Positions 9,531 through 18,268 of a DNA stretch of 64,000 nucleotides are shown here, piece after piece. The DNA is from Nocardioides astragali (lineage in GTDB: Bacteria > Actinomycetota > Actinomycetes > Propionibacteriales > Nocardioidaceae). Numbering within the stretch: position 1 is the stretch's first letter; each line of letters begins with the position of its first letter. Where the stretch lies: positions 310,001 through 374,000 of the forward strand of contig NZ_JAFMZM010000005.1 of the NCBI RefSeq assembly GCF_024436375.1, read 5' to 3'. The notes below the pieces were generated by a model that made no database searches, was not told the DNA's origin, and worked only from the letters and a program-made list of their open reading frames with translations. Both the position numbers and the translations under genes were made by a program.

Positions 9531-10802
9531 TCAGCGCCAGCTCTGGATGGTCCGCCAGGTCAGACAGTCGTCCTCGGAGACCGCCACAGTGGCGTACCCG
9601 GAGACGTAGACCAGGTCGCCCTGCGTCCAGAGCCCGGCGCCGGTCGTCTCGGGTACGTCCAGCGCGGGCTGCTGGTAGACCTCGCGGAAGGGGCCTCCCG
9701 ATGCGTCGCCACGCCACACCCGCAGCCGCGGGTAGATGCTCGAGACGAAGTACGTGCCGCTCGGCGCCCGCCTGACCTGTAGGAAGTCGCGGGTGGCGAG
9801 GTCGTCCGCGGCCCGGGTGACCTTCTGCCAGGAAGCGCCCCCGTCGCGGCTCGTGTAGAAGTCGAGCGAGTAGCCGTCCTCCCGGGCCCACAGGGACATC
9901 TCGCCCGGGGGAGAGCCGAGCACGTAGTCACCCTTGGTGACCTCGGCGAGGGTGCGTACCTGCCGCCCGCCGGCGGTGTCCCACCAGGCTTCGAGCCGAC
10001 CCGTGGCCGACGTCGCACGTGGCTCCGGGTTGGCGCCCCATGGCCGGTCGCCCGAGTCCGGCCGGGCCGCGGATCCGTCCCAGTCCTGCGGCCACTCGTA
10101 GGCGGTCGCGGTGGTGGGGTCCAGGGCACACCAGGTCTGACGCCAGCGCCCCGCGCACTGGAACCACAACCGCGGATCGTCCGGGCTGAGCTCCTCGAAC
10201 ACGCGCTTCACCGGACGCAACGTGCCGTCGAGGCCGACCAGCCACTCGTGCCCGTTGCTGATGTCGACGACGAGGAAGAGACCGTCGCGGGGGCTGCTGA
10301 CGTGCAGGTCGACCCCGGTGGTGAACCCAGGACGCAGGTAGGTCGCCGTCTCGTAGCCGTCCGTGGTCAGCGCGAGCGCGGAGAACGAGTACGGACCACG
10401 CCCCGGGCAGGGCCTGGTGCAGGAGACCGACCAGACCGACATCCTCGTGTCGGGGTCGTCGGGCGCGATCGCCACCGTCGAGAGAAGTGCGCCGGGATGG
10501 GCCACCACCTCCTCCGGCGTCATCGACCTGGGGAACGGGTTCGGCTCGGGAGTCGGCGCCGAGGTGGGCGTCCTCGAGGGCGACGGCGCGGGCTCCGGCG
10601 TCGACGTACGGGGGTCCAGGGCCGACACCAGGAGCGCGCTTGCCGCGACCACCGCCACCAGCGCTGCTGTCGCGACCAGGGAGACCTTGCGCTGCTGGCT
10701 GCGGCGGGCCAGCGCGCGGATCTCGTTCGGATCCACGACGGGCGGTCGGACGCCGGCAGCGACCTGGCGTGCCGCCCTGGTCAGGGTCTGGTCCAGGTTC
10801 AT
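9531..10802 (-). CDS. Membrane-anchored Asp-box protein, partner of the upstream sigma factor
   Basis: 423 residues. The first 45 are cytoplasmic and charged (NLDQTLTRAARQVAAGVRPP), then one membrane helix (VSLVATAALVAVVAASALLV), a Pro/Thr/Ser linker and a large extracytoplasmic domain with a sialidase-type Asp-box (SRDGGASW) near residue 315, suggesting a beta-propeller. The start ATG overlaps the sigma gene stop as ATGA. The layout (sigma factor followed by a one-pass protein with a short cytoplasmic N-terminus) suggests an anti-sigma or sensor role, but no zinc anti-sigma motif is visible. Confidence 0.7.
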   Translation of the reverse strand: MNLDQTLTRAARQVAAGVRPPVVDPNEIRALARRSQQRKVSLVATAALVAVVAASALLVSALDPRTSTPEPAPSPSRTPTSAPTPEPNPFPRSMTPEEVVAHPGALLSTVAIAPDDPDTRMSVWSVSCTRPCPGRGPYSFSALALTTDGYETATYLRPGFTTGVDLHVSSPRDGLFLVVDISNGHEWLVGLDGTLRPVKRVFEELSPDDPRLWFQCAGRWRQTWCALDPTTATAYEWPQDWDGSAARPDSGDRPWGANPEPRATSATGRLEAWWDTAGGRQVRTLAEVTKGDYVLGSPPGEMSLWAREDGYSLDFYTSRDGGASWQKVTRAADDLATRDFLQVRRAPSGTYFVSSIYPRLRVWRGDASGGPFREVYQQPALDVPETTGAGLWTQGDLVYVSGYATVAVSEDDCLTWRTIQSWR

Positions 10803-11326
10803 GGCGTCGCCTCCTCGGCGGGCTGGACGAGCTCGACCGGCGGCTCCCCGAGCAGCACGGCCAGCCGTCGGGCAGCAGCGTGGCTGTGGCTCTTCACCGT
10901 TCCGGGGGCCATCCCGAGCGTCTCGGCGATCTGGGCCTCGGTCAGGTCCTCGTAGTAGCGGAGCACCGTCACCGCGCGCTGGCGGCGCGGCAGGCTCAGC
11001 ACCGCCTCCCAGACACGTTCGTGCTCGGGGACGTCGTCCAGGTGTCCGTCCCACGCCGGTTCGTCCCGCAACGTCAGCGGCGACTCGTGCGAGGAGCGCT
11101 TGCGCCACCACGACGTCGCCTGGTTCACGACCACCTTGCGCGCGTAGGCGGTGGGCTGCTCCATCTCCGCGACCCGGGGCCAGTGCTGGTAGAGGCGCAC
11201 CAGAGCGCCCTGCAGGACGTCCTCGGCCCGTTGGTAGTCGCCGGTCAGGAGGAAGGCGGTCCGGAACAGCGCGGCGGAGTGGGCGCGGACGAACGCGGTG
11301 AACCGGTCCTCGTCGCTCTCCTCCAT
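10799..11326 (-). CDS. ECF sigma factor, SigE-like family
   Basis: RNA polymerase sigma factor of 175 residues. Region 2 runs from FTAFVRAHSAALFRTAFLLTGD through AEDVLQGALVRLYQHWPRV, and region 4 is LSLPRRQRAVTVLRYYEDLTEAQIAETLGMAPGTVKSHSHAAARRLA. I chose the ATG at 11326 because GAGGAGG lies just upstream; a GTG at 11350 is also in frame. Coupled to the downstream membrane protein. The regulon cannot be read from the window. Confidence 0.9.
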   Translation of the reverse strand: MEESDEDRFTAFVRAHSAALFRTAFLLTGDYQRAEDVLQGALVRLYQHWPRVAEMEQPTAYARKVVVNQATSWWRKRSSHESPLTLRDEPAWDGHLDDVPEHERVWEAVLSLPRRQRAVTVLRYYEDLTEAQIAETLGMAPGTVKSHSHAAARRLAVLLGEPPVELVQPAEEATP

Positions 11327-11497
11327 CTCGCCTCCTCGCCCCACGGGCACCGGGGCTCTCCCACTTGGTCAACGCCTGCGGGAGGTCGTCGGGTTCAGTC
11401 GCCCCGGCCACGTGTCCGCTCCTCTCAGGATGCGCCCTGATCGGCGGGTCGCGGCAGGTCCTGGCGGTGTCCACGTGCATCGCTAGGCTGCCAGCCG

Positions 11498-12793
11498 ATG
11501 AGCATCGAGGACCTGTACGACGACGCGGCGCGCGAGCGCCTGGTCGCGGAGCCCCCCAAGCGGGTGGACGCGCCGGTGCGGCTGGCGTTCGAGCGCGACC
11601 GGGCACGCGTCGTGCACGCGGCGGCGTCGCGCCGGCTGGCGGCGAAGACGCAGGTGGTGGGGCCGCAGACCGACGACTTCGTCCGCAACCGGCTCACGCA
11701 CAGCCTCGAGGTCGCCCAGATCGCCCGCGACCTGGCGCGAGCCCTCGGCACGCACCCCGACATCGCCGAGACCGCGGCACTGGCCCACGACCTGGGCCAC
11801 CCGCCGTTCGGTCACAACGGCGAGCGGGTGCTGGCCGAGCTCAGTGCCGGGTGCGGCGGGTTCGAGGGCAATGCCCAGACCTTGCGGCTGCTGACCCGGC
11901 TGGAGTCCAAGACGTTCGACGCCGAGGGGCGGTCGGTGGGGCTCAACCTCACCCGCGCCACCCTCGATGCCTGCACCAAGTACCCCTGGCCGCGCACCGA
12001 GGCCACGGGGCCCCACGGCGTGCACGCCGACGGCACTCCCCGCGTCGTGGTGAAGTTCGGTGTCTACGACGACGACCGCCCGGTCTTCGACTGGTTGCGG
12101 ACCGGCATCGAGGGACGCCGCCGCTGCCTCGAGGCGCAGGTCATGGACCTCGCCGACGACGTCGCCTACTCGGTGCACGACGTCGAGGACGGGATCGTCG
12201 CCGGCCGGCTCGAGCTGACCCGCCTCGACCGCGACGCCCTGTGGGAGACGGTGCGGTCCTGGTACCTGCCCGGGATCGACGACGCGGCGCTCGACTCCGC
12301 ACTCGCCGACCTGCGGGACGTCGGGAGCTGGCCGCGGTCGTCGTACGACGGCAGCAGGCGCAGCCTCGCCGCGATCAAGAACCTGACCAGCGATCTCATC
12401 GGCCGATTCTGCGGCAGCGTCCAGGAGGCGACCTTCGCCGCGTCCGGGGGTGAGCCGCTGGTGCGGCACCGCGCCGACCTGGTGGTGCCCGCGGGCACCC
12501 AGGTGGAGATCGGGATCCTCAAGGGCATCGCCGCCCACTACGTCATGCAGGCCGACGACCGGGTGACGCTCATGAAACGGCAACGTGAGCTCGTGGCCGA
12601 GCTCGTCGAAGGGCTGTGGTCGCGCGGCGCTGACGGCCTCGATCCCGTCTTCGTGGGCGACTGGGAGGCCGCCGCGGACGACGCCGAGCGCCGACGGGTG
12701 GTGATCGACCAGGTGGCGTCGCTGACGGACGCCAGCGCGGTGACGAGCCACGCTGCGCTCGCCGCCCGTCGAGCGGGCGAGCGCAGCGGATAG
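11498..12793 (+). CDS. dgt: Deoxyguanosinetriphosphate triphosphohydrolase-like protein
   Basis: HD-domain dNTPase that splits deoxynucleoside triphosphates into nucleoside and triphosphate. 431 residues. Metal ligands appear in VRNRLTHSLEVAQIA and in the HD signature ALAHDLGHPPFGHNGE near residue 98, with a later MDLADDVAYSVHDVED block. A TAGGCT box at 11484-11489 lies 8 bases before the ATG and there is no Shine-Dalgarno, so the message is probably leaderless. Closeness to dnaG is common in actinobacteria. Confidence 0.93.
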   Translation: MSIEDLYDDAARERLVAEPPKRVDAPVRLAFERDRARVVHAAASRRLAAKTQVVGPQTDDFVRNRLTHSLEVAQIARDLARALGTHPDIAETAALAHDLGHPPFGHNGERVLAELSAGCGGFEGNAQTLRLLTRLESKTFDAEGRSVGLNLTRATLDACTKYPWPRTEATGPHGVHADGTPRVVVKFGVYDDDRPVFDWLRTGIEGRRRCLEAQVMDLADDVAYSVHDVEDGIVAGRLELTRLDRDALWETVRSWYLPGIDDAALDSALADLRDVGSWPRSSYDGSRRSLAAIKNLTSDLIGRFCGSVQEATFAASGGEPLVRHRADLVVPAGTQVEIGILKGIAAHYVMQADDRVTLMKRQRELVAELVEGLWSRGADGLDPVFVGDWEAAADDAERRRVVIDQVASLTDASAVTSHAALAARRAGERSG

Positions 12794-12796
12794 GAC

Positions 12797-13120
12797 CTAC
12801 GGCAGGTCGCCCTGGGGATAGGGGTTGTCCTGCCGCGCGACGCTGTCCGGGTTGAGCTGGTCCTCCAGGTCGGACTTGTGGCCGTTGCCGGACGGCGTCA
12901 CCTTGTCAGCGGCGGCACTGGCGGCGGTGGTCACCTTCTCCTTGACGAGCGGGGCCTTCTCCTTGGCCAGGTCGGCAGCGTGGTGGGCCTTCTCCTGCAC
13001 GCGCGGGTCGTCCTTGACGCGGGTGGCGGTCCTCTTGATCTGTTCGTAGCGCTCGCGACCGGCCTTGGTGCCCAGCACGTAGCCGACACCTCCAGCGACG
13101 AGCAGCATGAGCTTCTTCAT
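12797..13120 (-). CDS. YtxH-like small membrane protein
   Basis: 107 residues. A glycine-rich hydrophobic N-terminus (MKKLMLLVAGGVGYVLGTKAGRERY) is followed by a charged helix that repeats KEKAPLVKEKVTTAAS, and an Asn/Pro tail. This is the usual look of YtxH/general-stress envelope proteins. Third gene of a leftward set with a DUF3618 protein and a holin-X protein. Convergent with dgt, 3 bases apart. Exact role unknown. Confidence 0.8.
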   Translation of the reverse strand: MKKLMLLVAGGVGYVLGTKAGRERYEQIKRTATRVKDDPRVQEKAHHAADLAKEKAPLVKEKVTTAASAAADKVTPSGNGHKSDLEDQLNPDSVARQDNPYPQGDLP

Positions 13121-13171
13121 GGGTGTCTCCCTTCCAGGTGGTCGGTGGTTCGGGTGGTGAGGTCGTGGTGG

Positions 13172-13435
13172 TCAGTGCCGATGACGGCGACGCCAGACCA
13201 GGAGCACCACGGCCATCGCGACGAGCGACCCGGCCGCGGCCAGCACCTCTGGCCGGGGCTTGCCGGCGTCGGTCGTGGCGGAGTCCTTGAGCGAGGCGAC
13301 CTTCTGCTGCGCCTGCGACTTCACGTCGAGCTTGGCGGCGAGCTCGTCGACGGTGCCGGCGAGCTGCTCGCGCTGGTTGACGATGTCGGCCTCGATCTCT
13401 TCCGGGGTGCGCTGGTCGTCCGGCTGGTCAGGCAT
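13172..13435 (-). CDS. DUF3618 family membrane protein
   Basis: 87 residues. The N-terminal TPEEIEADIVNQREQLAGTVDELAAKLDVK is the DUF3618 pattern, followed by one membrane helix (LAAAGSLVAMAVVLLVW) and a basic RRRHRH end. The start overlaps the end of the upstream holin-type gene by 8 bases. Proteins of this family usually travel with YtxH and holin-X proteins in actinobacteria and are thought to act at the envelope. No biochemical role is established. Confidence 0.85.
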   Translation of the reverse strand: MPDQPDDQRTPEEIEADIVNQREQLAGTVDELAAKLDVKSQAQQKVASLKDSATTDAGKPRPEVLAAAGSLVAMAVVLLVWRRRHRH

Positions 13436-13835
13436 GGTGGTCTCCCTTCACCGTCGCGATGTCCTCCTTGATGCCCTGGATCGCCCGCTCGGGAGCCGGT
13501 GGGCCGGCCTCGGCGACCTTGTTCTTTCCCATCAGGGCAGCCACGGCGGCTCCGGCCAAGAGGACGAGGGCGACGATCAGGGCGGCGAGCCAGGCGTCGA
13601 CGACGTAGGCCAGGCCGAGGATCGCGGTCGTCACGAGCGCGGCCACGGCGAAGAAGGCCAGCAGGCCTGCGACGCTGAACATCCCGATTCCGACCCCGGC
13701 CCGTTTCCCCTTCTGGGCGACCTCTGCCTGCGCGAGACGGATCTCCGAGCGGATCAGCTCGGGGATCTGCTGGGAGAGCTGGTGGACCAGTGCGCCAAGG
13801 GTCTGACCCTCTGGCGCTCCGTGCTGAGCAGTCAT
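13428..13835 (-). CDS. Actinobacterial holin-X type (phage holin family) membrane protein
   Basis: 135 residues from the ATG at 13835, which has GGGAGGG and GAGGG ahead; a longer ORF starts at 13868. Residues 8-40 form an amphipathic helix (TLGALVHQLSQQIPELIRSEI), then two close membrane helices (GMFSVAGLLAFFAVAALVTTAILG and WLAALIVALVLLAGAAVAAL) and a polar tail. Despite the family name these proteins are chromosomal envelope proteins, not lysis genes. Confidence 0.82.
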   Translation of the reverse strand: MTAQHGAPEGQTLGALVHQLSQQIPELIRSEIRLAQAEVAQKGKRAGVGIGMFSVAGLLAFFAVAALVTTAILGLAYVVDAWLAALIVALVLLAGAAVAALMGKNKVAEAGPPAPERAIQGIKEDIATVKGDHHA

Positions 13836-13963
13836 CCCTCGACCCTCCCAAACCCCCGGGCCGATCACCAGCCCCGCTCCCCCGAAGGGGTGGCGGTCGT
13901 CCCGCCTCCAGCGTTGTGGAGACCAGGGACCGGCGATGGGTGCGCGCCCGTAGACTCCCCGAC

Positions 13964-15862
13964 GTGGCAGGCCGGTTTCGCGACGACGACATCGCCGAGG
14001 TGCGTGAGAAGGCGCGGATCGACGACGTGGTCTCCTCCTACGTCACGCTCAAGCGCGCGGGTGGCGGGTCGCTGAAGGGCCTGTGCCCGTTCCACGACGA
14101 GAAGACGCCGTCGTTCAACGTCAACCCCGCGCGCCAGTTCTTCCACTGCTTCGGCTGCGGGGAGGGCGGCGACGTCATCGCCTTCCTCATGAAGGTCGAC
14201 GGGCTCACCTTCGTGGAGTCGGTCGAGCGGCTCGCGGAGAAGTACGGCGTCCAGCTCCGTCGTGAGGACGGTGACGACGAGCCGGTCCGCCCGCGCGGTC
14301 CGGCCCGCGGCCGGCTGATCGAGGCGCACAAGGTCGCCCAGGAGTTCTACGCCGAGCAGCTGGGGACGACCGACGCCGTGGTGGCGCGCCAGTTCCTCCA
14401 CCAGCGCGGATTCGACCAGGCCGCGGCGACGATGTTCGGCGTCGGGTTCGCGCCGCGCGACGGCGAGGCGCTGACCCGTCACCTGCGCGGTCGCCGGTTC
14501 ACCGACGAGGAGGCCGTCGCGGCCGGGCTCGTGGCCCACGGTCGGTCCCACTACGACCGGTTCCGCGGGCGGCTGGTCTGGCCGATCCGCGAGGCCAACG
14601 GTGACACGATCGGCTTCGGCGCGCGACGCATCTTCGACGACGACCGGATCGAGGCGAAGTACCTCAACACCTCCGAGACCGCGATCTACAAGAAGAGCCA
14701 GGTGCTCTACGGCATCGACCTCGCCCGCACCGCGATGAAGGACAGCCAGCAGGCGGTCGTGGTCGAGGGCTACACCGACGTGATGGCCTGCCACCTCGCA
14801 GGCGTACGCACCGCCGTGGCGTCGTGCGGCACGGCGTTCGGCACCGACCACGCCCGCGTGCTGCGCCGGTTCCTGGGCGACCACGGGGCGACGAGCGGCG
14901 AGGTGATCTTCACCTTCGACGGCGACTCGGCCGGGCAGAAGGCCGCGTTGAAGGTGCTGGAGAGCGACCAGGTGTTCGCCTCGCAGACCTACGTCGCCGT
15001 CGCGCCCGAGGGCATGGACCCGTGCGACCTCCGCATCAAGGAGGGCGACGAGGCGGTCCGCGAGCTGGTCGCCAAGCGGCAGCCGCTCTACCGCTTCGCT
15101 CTTGACAACGTCCTCAGCCGCCACGACCTCGACCGGGCCGACGGCAGGGTCGATGCGCTGCGTGACGCGGCAGGCCTGGTGGCCAGCATCCGCGACAAGA
15201 CCAAGGTCGAGGCGTTCTCCCGCGAGCTCGCGCACATGGTCGGCGTCGACCTCGACGAGGTCCGCACCGAAGTACGCCGCGCAGCCAGCCGCCCAGCGCC
15301 CACCGAGGAGCGCCGGACCACGCGCGCCGAGGCGCCGGAGGTCCCGGAGCCGGTCCGGCCCGCCCTGCCCAGCCTGTCCGACCCGCGCTTCCTCATCGAG
15401 CGCGAGCTGCTCAAGCTCGTCATCCAGCACCCGGCCGGTGTGGGCCGCACCACCGCCCACGTCACCGGCGCCGACTTCACGCACCCGACCTTCCAGGGCG
15501 TGTGGGAGGCCGTCACCGCGGCGGGTGGCCCGCCCAGCGGCGTCGACGACCCGGGCTGGGCCAACCGGGTGCGCGAGGCGGCGACCGACCCTGCCGTCAG
15601 CGCGGCCGTCACCGAGCTCGGCGTCGAGCCGGTCCGCGGCACGTCCGACCCCAACCCGACGTTCGCCGTGGCCTACGTCTACCGGCTCCAGGAGCTCACC
15701 ACGTCCCGTCGCATCGCCGACGTCAAGGCGCGACTGCAGCGCACCAACCCGGTCGAGCACGCGCTCGACTACAACCGGATGTTCGGGGAGCTGGTCATGC
15801 TCGAGCAGCACCGCCGCAAGCTGCGCGAGGGCGCGGTCGGACAGACGGGCGGCCAGTCGTGA
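13964..15862 (+). CDS. dnaG: DNA primase
   Basis: Synthesises RNA primers at the replication fork. 632 residues. The N-terminal zinc finger is CPFHDEKTPSF followed by HCFGCG, and the TOPRIM core holds VVVEGYTDVMA and TFDGDSAGQKAA. The C-terminal helicase-binding domain follows a charged linker at about residues 430-470. The GTG at 13964 follows TAGACT (13951-13956) by 7 bases without a Shine-Dalgarno, so it is probably leaderless; the open frame extends further upstream but without conserved sequence. Coupled to the next gene by a GTGA overlap. Confidence 0.96.
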   Translation: MAGRFRDDDIAEVREKARIDDVVSSYVTLKRAGGGSLKGLCPFHDEKTPSFNVNPARQFFHCFGCGEGGDVIAFLMKVDGLTFVESVERLAEKYGVQLRREDGDDEPVRPRGPARGRLIEAHKVAQEFYAEQLGTTDAVVARQFLHQRGFDQAAATMFGVGFAPRDGEALTRHLRGRRFTDEEAVAAGLVAHGRSHYDRFRGRLVWPIREANGDTIGFGARRIFDDDRIEAKYLNTSETAIYKKSQVLYGIDLARTAMKDSQQAVVVEGYTDVMACHLAGVRTAVASCGTAFGTDHARVLRRFLGDHGATSGEVIFTFDGDSAGQKAALKVLESDQVFASQTYVAVAPEGMDPCDLRIKEGDEAVRELVAKRQPLYRFALDNVLSRHDLDRADGRVDALRDAAGLVASIRDKTKVEAFSRELAHMVGVDLDEVRTEVRRAASRPAPTEERRTTRAEAPEVPEPVRPALPSLSDPRFLIERELLKLVIQHPAGVGRTTAHVTGADFTHPTFQGVWEAVTAAGGPPSGVDDPGWANRVREAATDPAVSAAVTELGVEPVRGTSDPNPTFAVAYVYRLQELTTSRRIADVKARLQRTNPVEHALDYNRMFGELVMLEQHRRKLREGAVGQTGGQS

Positions 15863-16377
15863 GCCCCGCCCTCAGCAAGCGGTGGGGTCGTACGTCCTCG
15901 CCCGCCGTCGCTGTCGCGCCGGGGGAGAAGGTGCTGGCCGCCGCCACCGCCGTCGACGGCACCGAGCTGGCCGGCACCCGCGACGCGTTCTACGTCGTCA
16001 CCGGCGGCGAGACCCGCCGCGTCCCGTGGGAGCAGGTCGAGGCCGCCGACTGGGACCGCGACACCGAGACCTTCCGACTCTCCGAGGTCGGCAGCTGGGG
16101 CGAGCAGCGCCCGGTCCACACCGCGACCCTCACCGAGCCCGGTCGGCTGCTCGAGCTGGTCCGCGAGCGGGTCACCGCGAGCCTCGTCCTGCAGCGCCAC
16201 GTCACCGTCTCCAGACGTCGCGGGCTGCGCGTCATCGCCCGTCGCGCACCCTCGGGCCAGGGCCGGATCCAGTGGGTCTACGAGTACGACGAGGGGGTCG
16301 ACCCCGACGACCCGGCCGTCCGCGAGATAGCCCGCGAGGCCCTCGACGTGATGCGACGCGACGTCGGTCTGCCCTGA
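15859..16377 (+). CDS. Conserved actinobacterial protein of unknown function after dnaG
   Basis: 172 residues from a GTG that overlaps the dnaG stop (GTGA). The protein is soluble, without signal peptide or membrane helix. It reads as a beta-rich N-terminal part (VLAAATAVDGTELAGTRDAFYVVTGG, VPWEQVEAADWDRDTETFRL) and a helical C-terminus (LLELVRERVTASLVLQRHV, REIAREALDVMRRD), like small PH-like actinobacterial proteins. Coupling to dnaG suggests shared expression. No function assigned. Confidence 0.75.
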   Translation: MSPALSKRWGRTSSPAVAVAPGEKVLAAATAVDGTELAGTRDAFYVVTGGETRRVPWEQVEAADWDRDTETFRLSEVGSWGEQRPVHTATLTEPGRLLELVRERVTASLVLQRHVTVSRRRGLRVIARRAPSGQGRIQWVYEYDEGVDPDDPAVREIAREALDVMRRDVGLP

Positions 16378-16429
16378 TTTCACCACCCGCGCGAGGCCTT
16401 GCTAATGTTGCGCCTCGCTGCACAAGCGA

Positions 16430-16502
16430 TCCCCTGTAGCTCAACTGGCAGAGCATTCGGCTGTTAACCGGAGGGTTGTTGGTTCGAGTCCAACCGGGGG
16501 AG
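16430..16502 (+). tRNA. tRNA-Asn (anticodon GTT)
   Basis: A complete cloverleaf can be drawn over 73 bases. The acceptor stem TCCCCTG pairs with CGGGGGA, the anticodon loop is CTGTTAA between TTCGG and CCGGA, and the T stem GTTGG/CCAAC encloses TTCGAGT. The discriminator is G and CCA is not encoded. The integrase gene just downstream points at it, so its 3' half is the likely attachment site of the element. Confidence 0.97.
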
Positions 16503-16508
16503 CAGGAA

Positions 16509-16549
16509 GAGGGCCTCTGACCTGGGAAAACGCCCAGGCAGGGGCCCTC
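16509..16549. terminator. Hairpin after tRNA-Asn, between it and the integrase
   Basis: GAGGGCC at 16509-16515 pairs with GGCCCTC at 16543-16549, and an inner CCTGGG/CCCAGG stem closes on AAAACG. No U-tract follows on the plus strand. It may end the tRNA transcript and the convergent integrase transcript. Confidence 0.6.
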
Positions 16550-16577
16550 TGAGATTTGAATCTGATGGCGAAACTGT

Positions 16578-16597
16578 CCAGAAACAGGCCAGAAACA
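16578..16597. repeat. Two CCAGAAACA repeats 11 bp apart beside the attachment site
   Basis: CCAGAAACA occurs at 16578-16586 and 16589-16597, one helical turn apart, between the tRNA and the integrase stop codon. Placement and spacing fit arm-type binding sites of a tyrosine integrase. Binding is inferred. Confidence 0.45.
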
Positions 16598-16688
16598 TCT
16601 TCGACGTCCGGCCCCGCGACGCAGCTGCGGCGGCGCGCGAATGCCCCGTGCCGCGAGCTCCCAGTCGGGATCCGCGGCTGAACCTGTG

Positions 16689-17852
16689 TCAGGGTGCGGG
16701 CCGGAACTTCTCCAGGTGCGCGGTCAGGTTGGGTGCCACCGAGGCCTTGTGGACGTAGAAGTCCCGGGTGATGTCGCTGTTCTCGTGCCCAAGCTGGGCC
16801 TGAGCAGCATCGATACCGACTTCGCGGTCGATGAGGGTTGCGACCGACCGTCGGAAGGTGTGGAACGTGACCCAGTCGTAGGTGGTGTCGTCGACCACCT
16901 GGTTCCACATCCGCTCCCAGTTCGAGATCTGCCGCCAGGTTCCTCGACGGGTTGGGAATACTGCGCCATGTGGGTTGGCCCGGTTCTCCACCTGGCGCCG
17001 GAGCAGGATGCCGACGGCGAAGGGCGGCAGGTACAAGGTGCGGTAGCCGGCGCTGGACTTCGTCCAGGGCTGCCGGTAAGTGCCGGCCCCGGTCTCGGTG
17101 ATGATCGTCCCCGAGACGGTCAGGGTGGGTTGGGTGGTGGCGAGGTCGATTTCGCTGTAGATGAGCGCGCTTACCTCGCCAATGCGACAGCCTGTCCCGA
17201 GGATCAAGTCGACGACGTCCATGAGGTCGGAGGTCGGCCGCGGACCCGGTCGGGTCTTGCCGCTGGAGGCCGCGATGAGGCTGCGCACGTCTTGGATCTG
17301 GTCCATGTCGAGGTACTCGATTTCGCGCCGCGGTTTCGAGATGCGCGCGACGTCCCGGACCGGGTTGGAGGCCATGACGTCGTGCCGGACGGCCACCGCG
17401 AACATCCCGTGCAGGACCTTGCGGAGCATCGTGGGACTGAAGCCAAGCGTGGCTCGGTCTTTGACGACCCGGTCTAGGGTGCTCGTCCTGCAATCGCGCA
17501 GCCGCCGCTCGCCGATCACGGGCACGATCTGGTTGGCAACTGTGCTGCGGTATGCCTTCAGGGAGTTTGTTGCCACCCCCTGCGCCTCTTTCTCTCGCAG
17601 CCAGAAGGCTGCGAGTTCGGCCACCGTGGTCAGCGGAGTGAGATCGTCTTCGCTGGCCTCGGCGCCGTTCAGTTCTTGGAGCTTTCGGATGAGAGCCGTA
17701 CGGGCAGCCTGGGCACTAGCGGCGCGGGCACGGATCCGTGCCACTCGGCCACTGAAGTACACATAGTTGGCGGACGCCTCGTGCGTGCCCGCGGCTGTCT
17801 TGTACACGCCGATCGTGCCCCAGGTGCCTGGCGGCATCGGAGGGCGCGGCAT
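16689..17852 (-). CDS. int: Tyrosine site-specific integrase
   Basis: Recombinase of 387 residues that should insert and excise the element at tRNA-Asn. The N-terminal part has an AP2-like/arm-binding look (GTWGTIGVYKTAAG), followed by a core-binding SAM-like domain (LTTVAELAAFWLREKE). In the catalytic domain the Arg sits in GTGCRIGEVSAL, HxxR in HTFRRSVATLI, and the nucleophile Tyr in LGHENSDITRDFYVH. The ATG at 17852 has GGAGG 8 bases ahead. The gene points at the tRNA, which is typical of tRNA-integrating elements. Confidence 0.95.
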   Translation of the reverse strand: MPRPPMPPGTWGTIGVYKTAAGTHEASANYVYFSGRVARIRARAASAQAARTALIRKLQELNGAEASEDDLTPLTTVAELAAFWLREKEAQGVATNSLKAYRSTVANQIVPVIGERRLRDCRTSTLDRVVKDRATLGFSPTMLRKVLHGMFAVAVRHDVMASNPVRDVARISKPRREIEYLDMDQIQDVRSLIAASSGKTRPGPRPTSDLMDVVDLILGTGCRIGEVSALIYSEIDLATTQPTLTVSGTIITETGAGTYRQPWTKSSAGYRTLYLPPFAVGILLRRQVENRANPHGAVFPTRRGTWRQISNWERMWNQVVDDTTYDWVTFHTFRRSVATLIDREVGIDAAQAQLGHENSDITRDFYVHKASVAPNLTAHLEKFRPAP

Positions 17853-17962
17853 CAGCCGGCCTCCTTCGACGGTGGCTGGTCGATCCCGAACCGATACTTG
17901 CCGATCATGCGGGGCCCTCCGGGTGCTGCGTTGTGCGGTCGTGCGTTCGAGGGTAGGCGCTG

Positions 17963-18268
17963 CTAGGCCGTGCGGGGATCGGTGTGCTGGTCCAGGTAGG
18001 TCTCCACCTCGGCGCGTCGGTAGCGAAGGGCACCGCCGACTTTGATGGCGCGAGGACCCTGCTTGCGGGTGCGCCACTGGTAGAGCGTGCCTCTGGGAAT
18101 CCCGAGCCATTCTGAGACCTCGTCGATGGTCAGGAGTGGGTCGTAGCCCGCCGTCACGATCGACATCGCCGGGGCTTCTACTTGTCGGTCGGCCCGTGTA
18201 TCGCGGGCTTTGCGAACACGTTCTGACGCTTCCCGTGCTTGTTTCTGTGCTGCTGTCGGTCGTGGCAT
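17963..18268 (-). CDS. xis: Excisionase-type HTH protein
   Basis: 101 residues from the ATG at 18268, which has GGGAG upstream; an internal ATG is possible. The last 55 residues are a MerR/excisionase winged helix: LLTIDEVSEWLGIPRGTLYQWRTRKQGPRAIKVGGALRYRRAEVETYLDQH. The N-terminal third is a basic helix (QKQAREASERVRKARDTRADRQ). It lies directly upstream of the integrase on the same strand and probably directs excision or controls int. Confidence 0.85.
   Translation of the reverse strand: MPRPTAAQKQAREASERVRKARDTRADRQVEAPAMSIVTAGYDPLLTIDEVSEWLGIPRGTLYQWRTRKQGPRAIKVGGALRYRRAEVETYLDQHTDPRTA

Noticed and set aside
13428..13835. Phage lysis gene (holin)
   Set aside because: The holin-X family is a chromosomal envelope family in actinobacteria, and its neighbours are DUF3618 and YtxH genes.
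13865..15811. 648-codon minus-strand frame opposite dnaG
   Set aside because: Shadow of dnaG; composition follows complementary codons and no motif is present.
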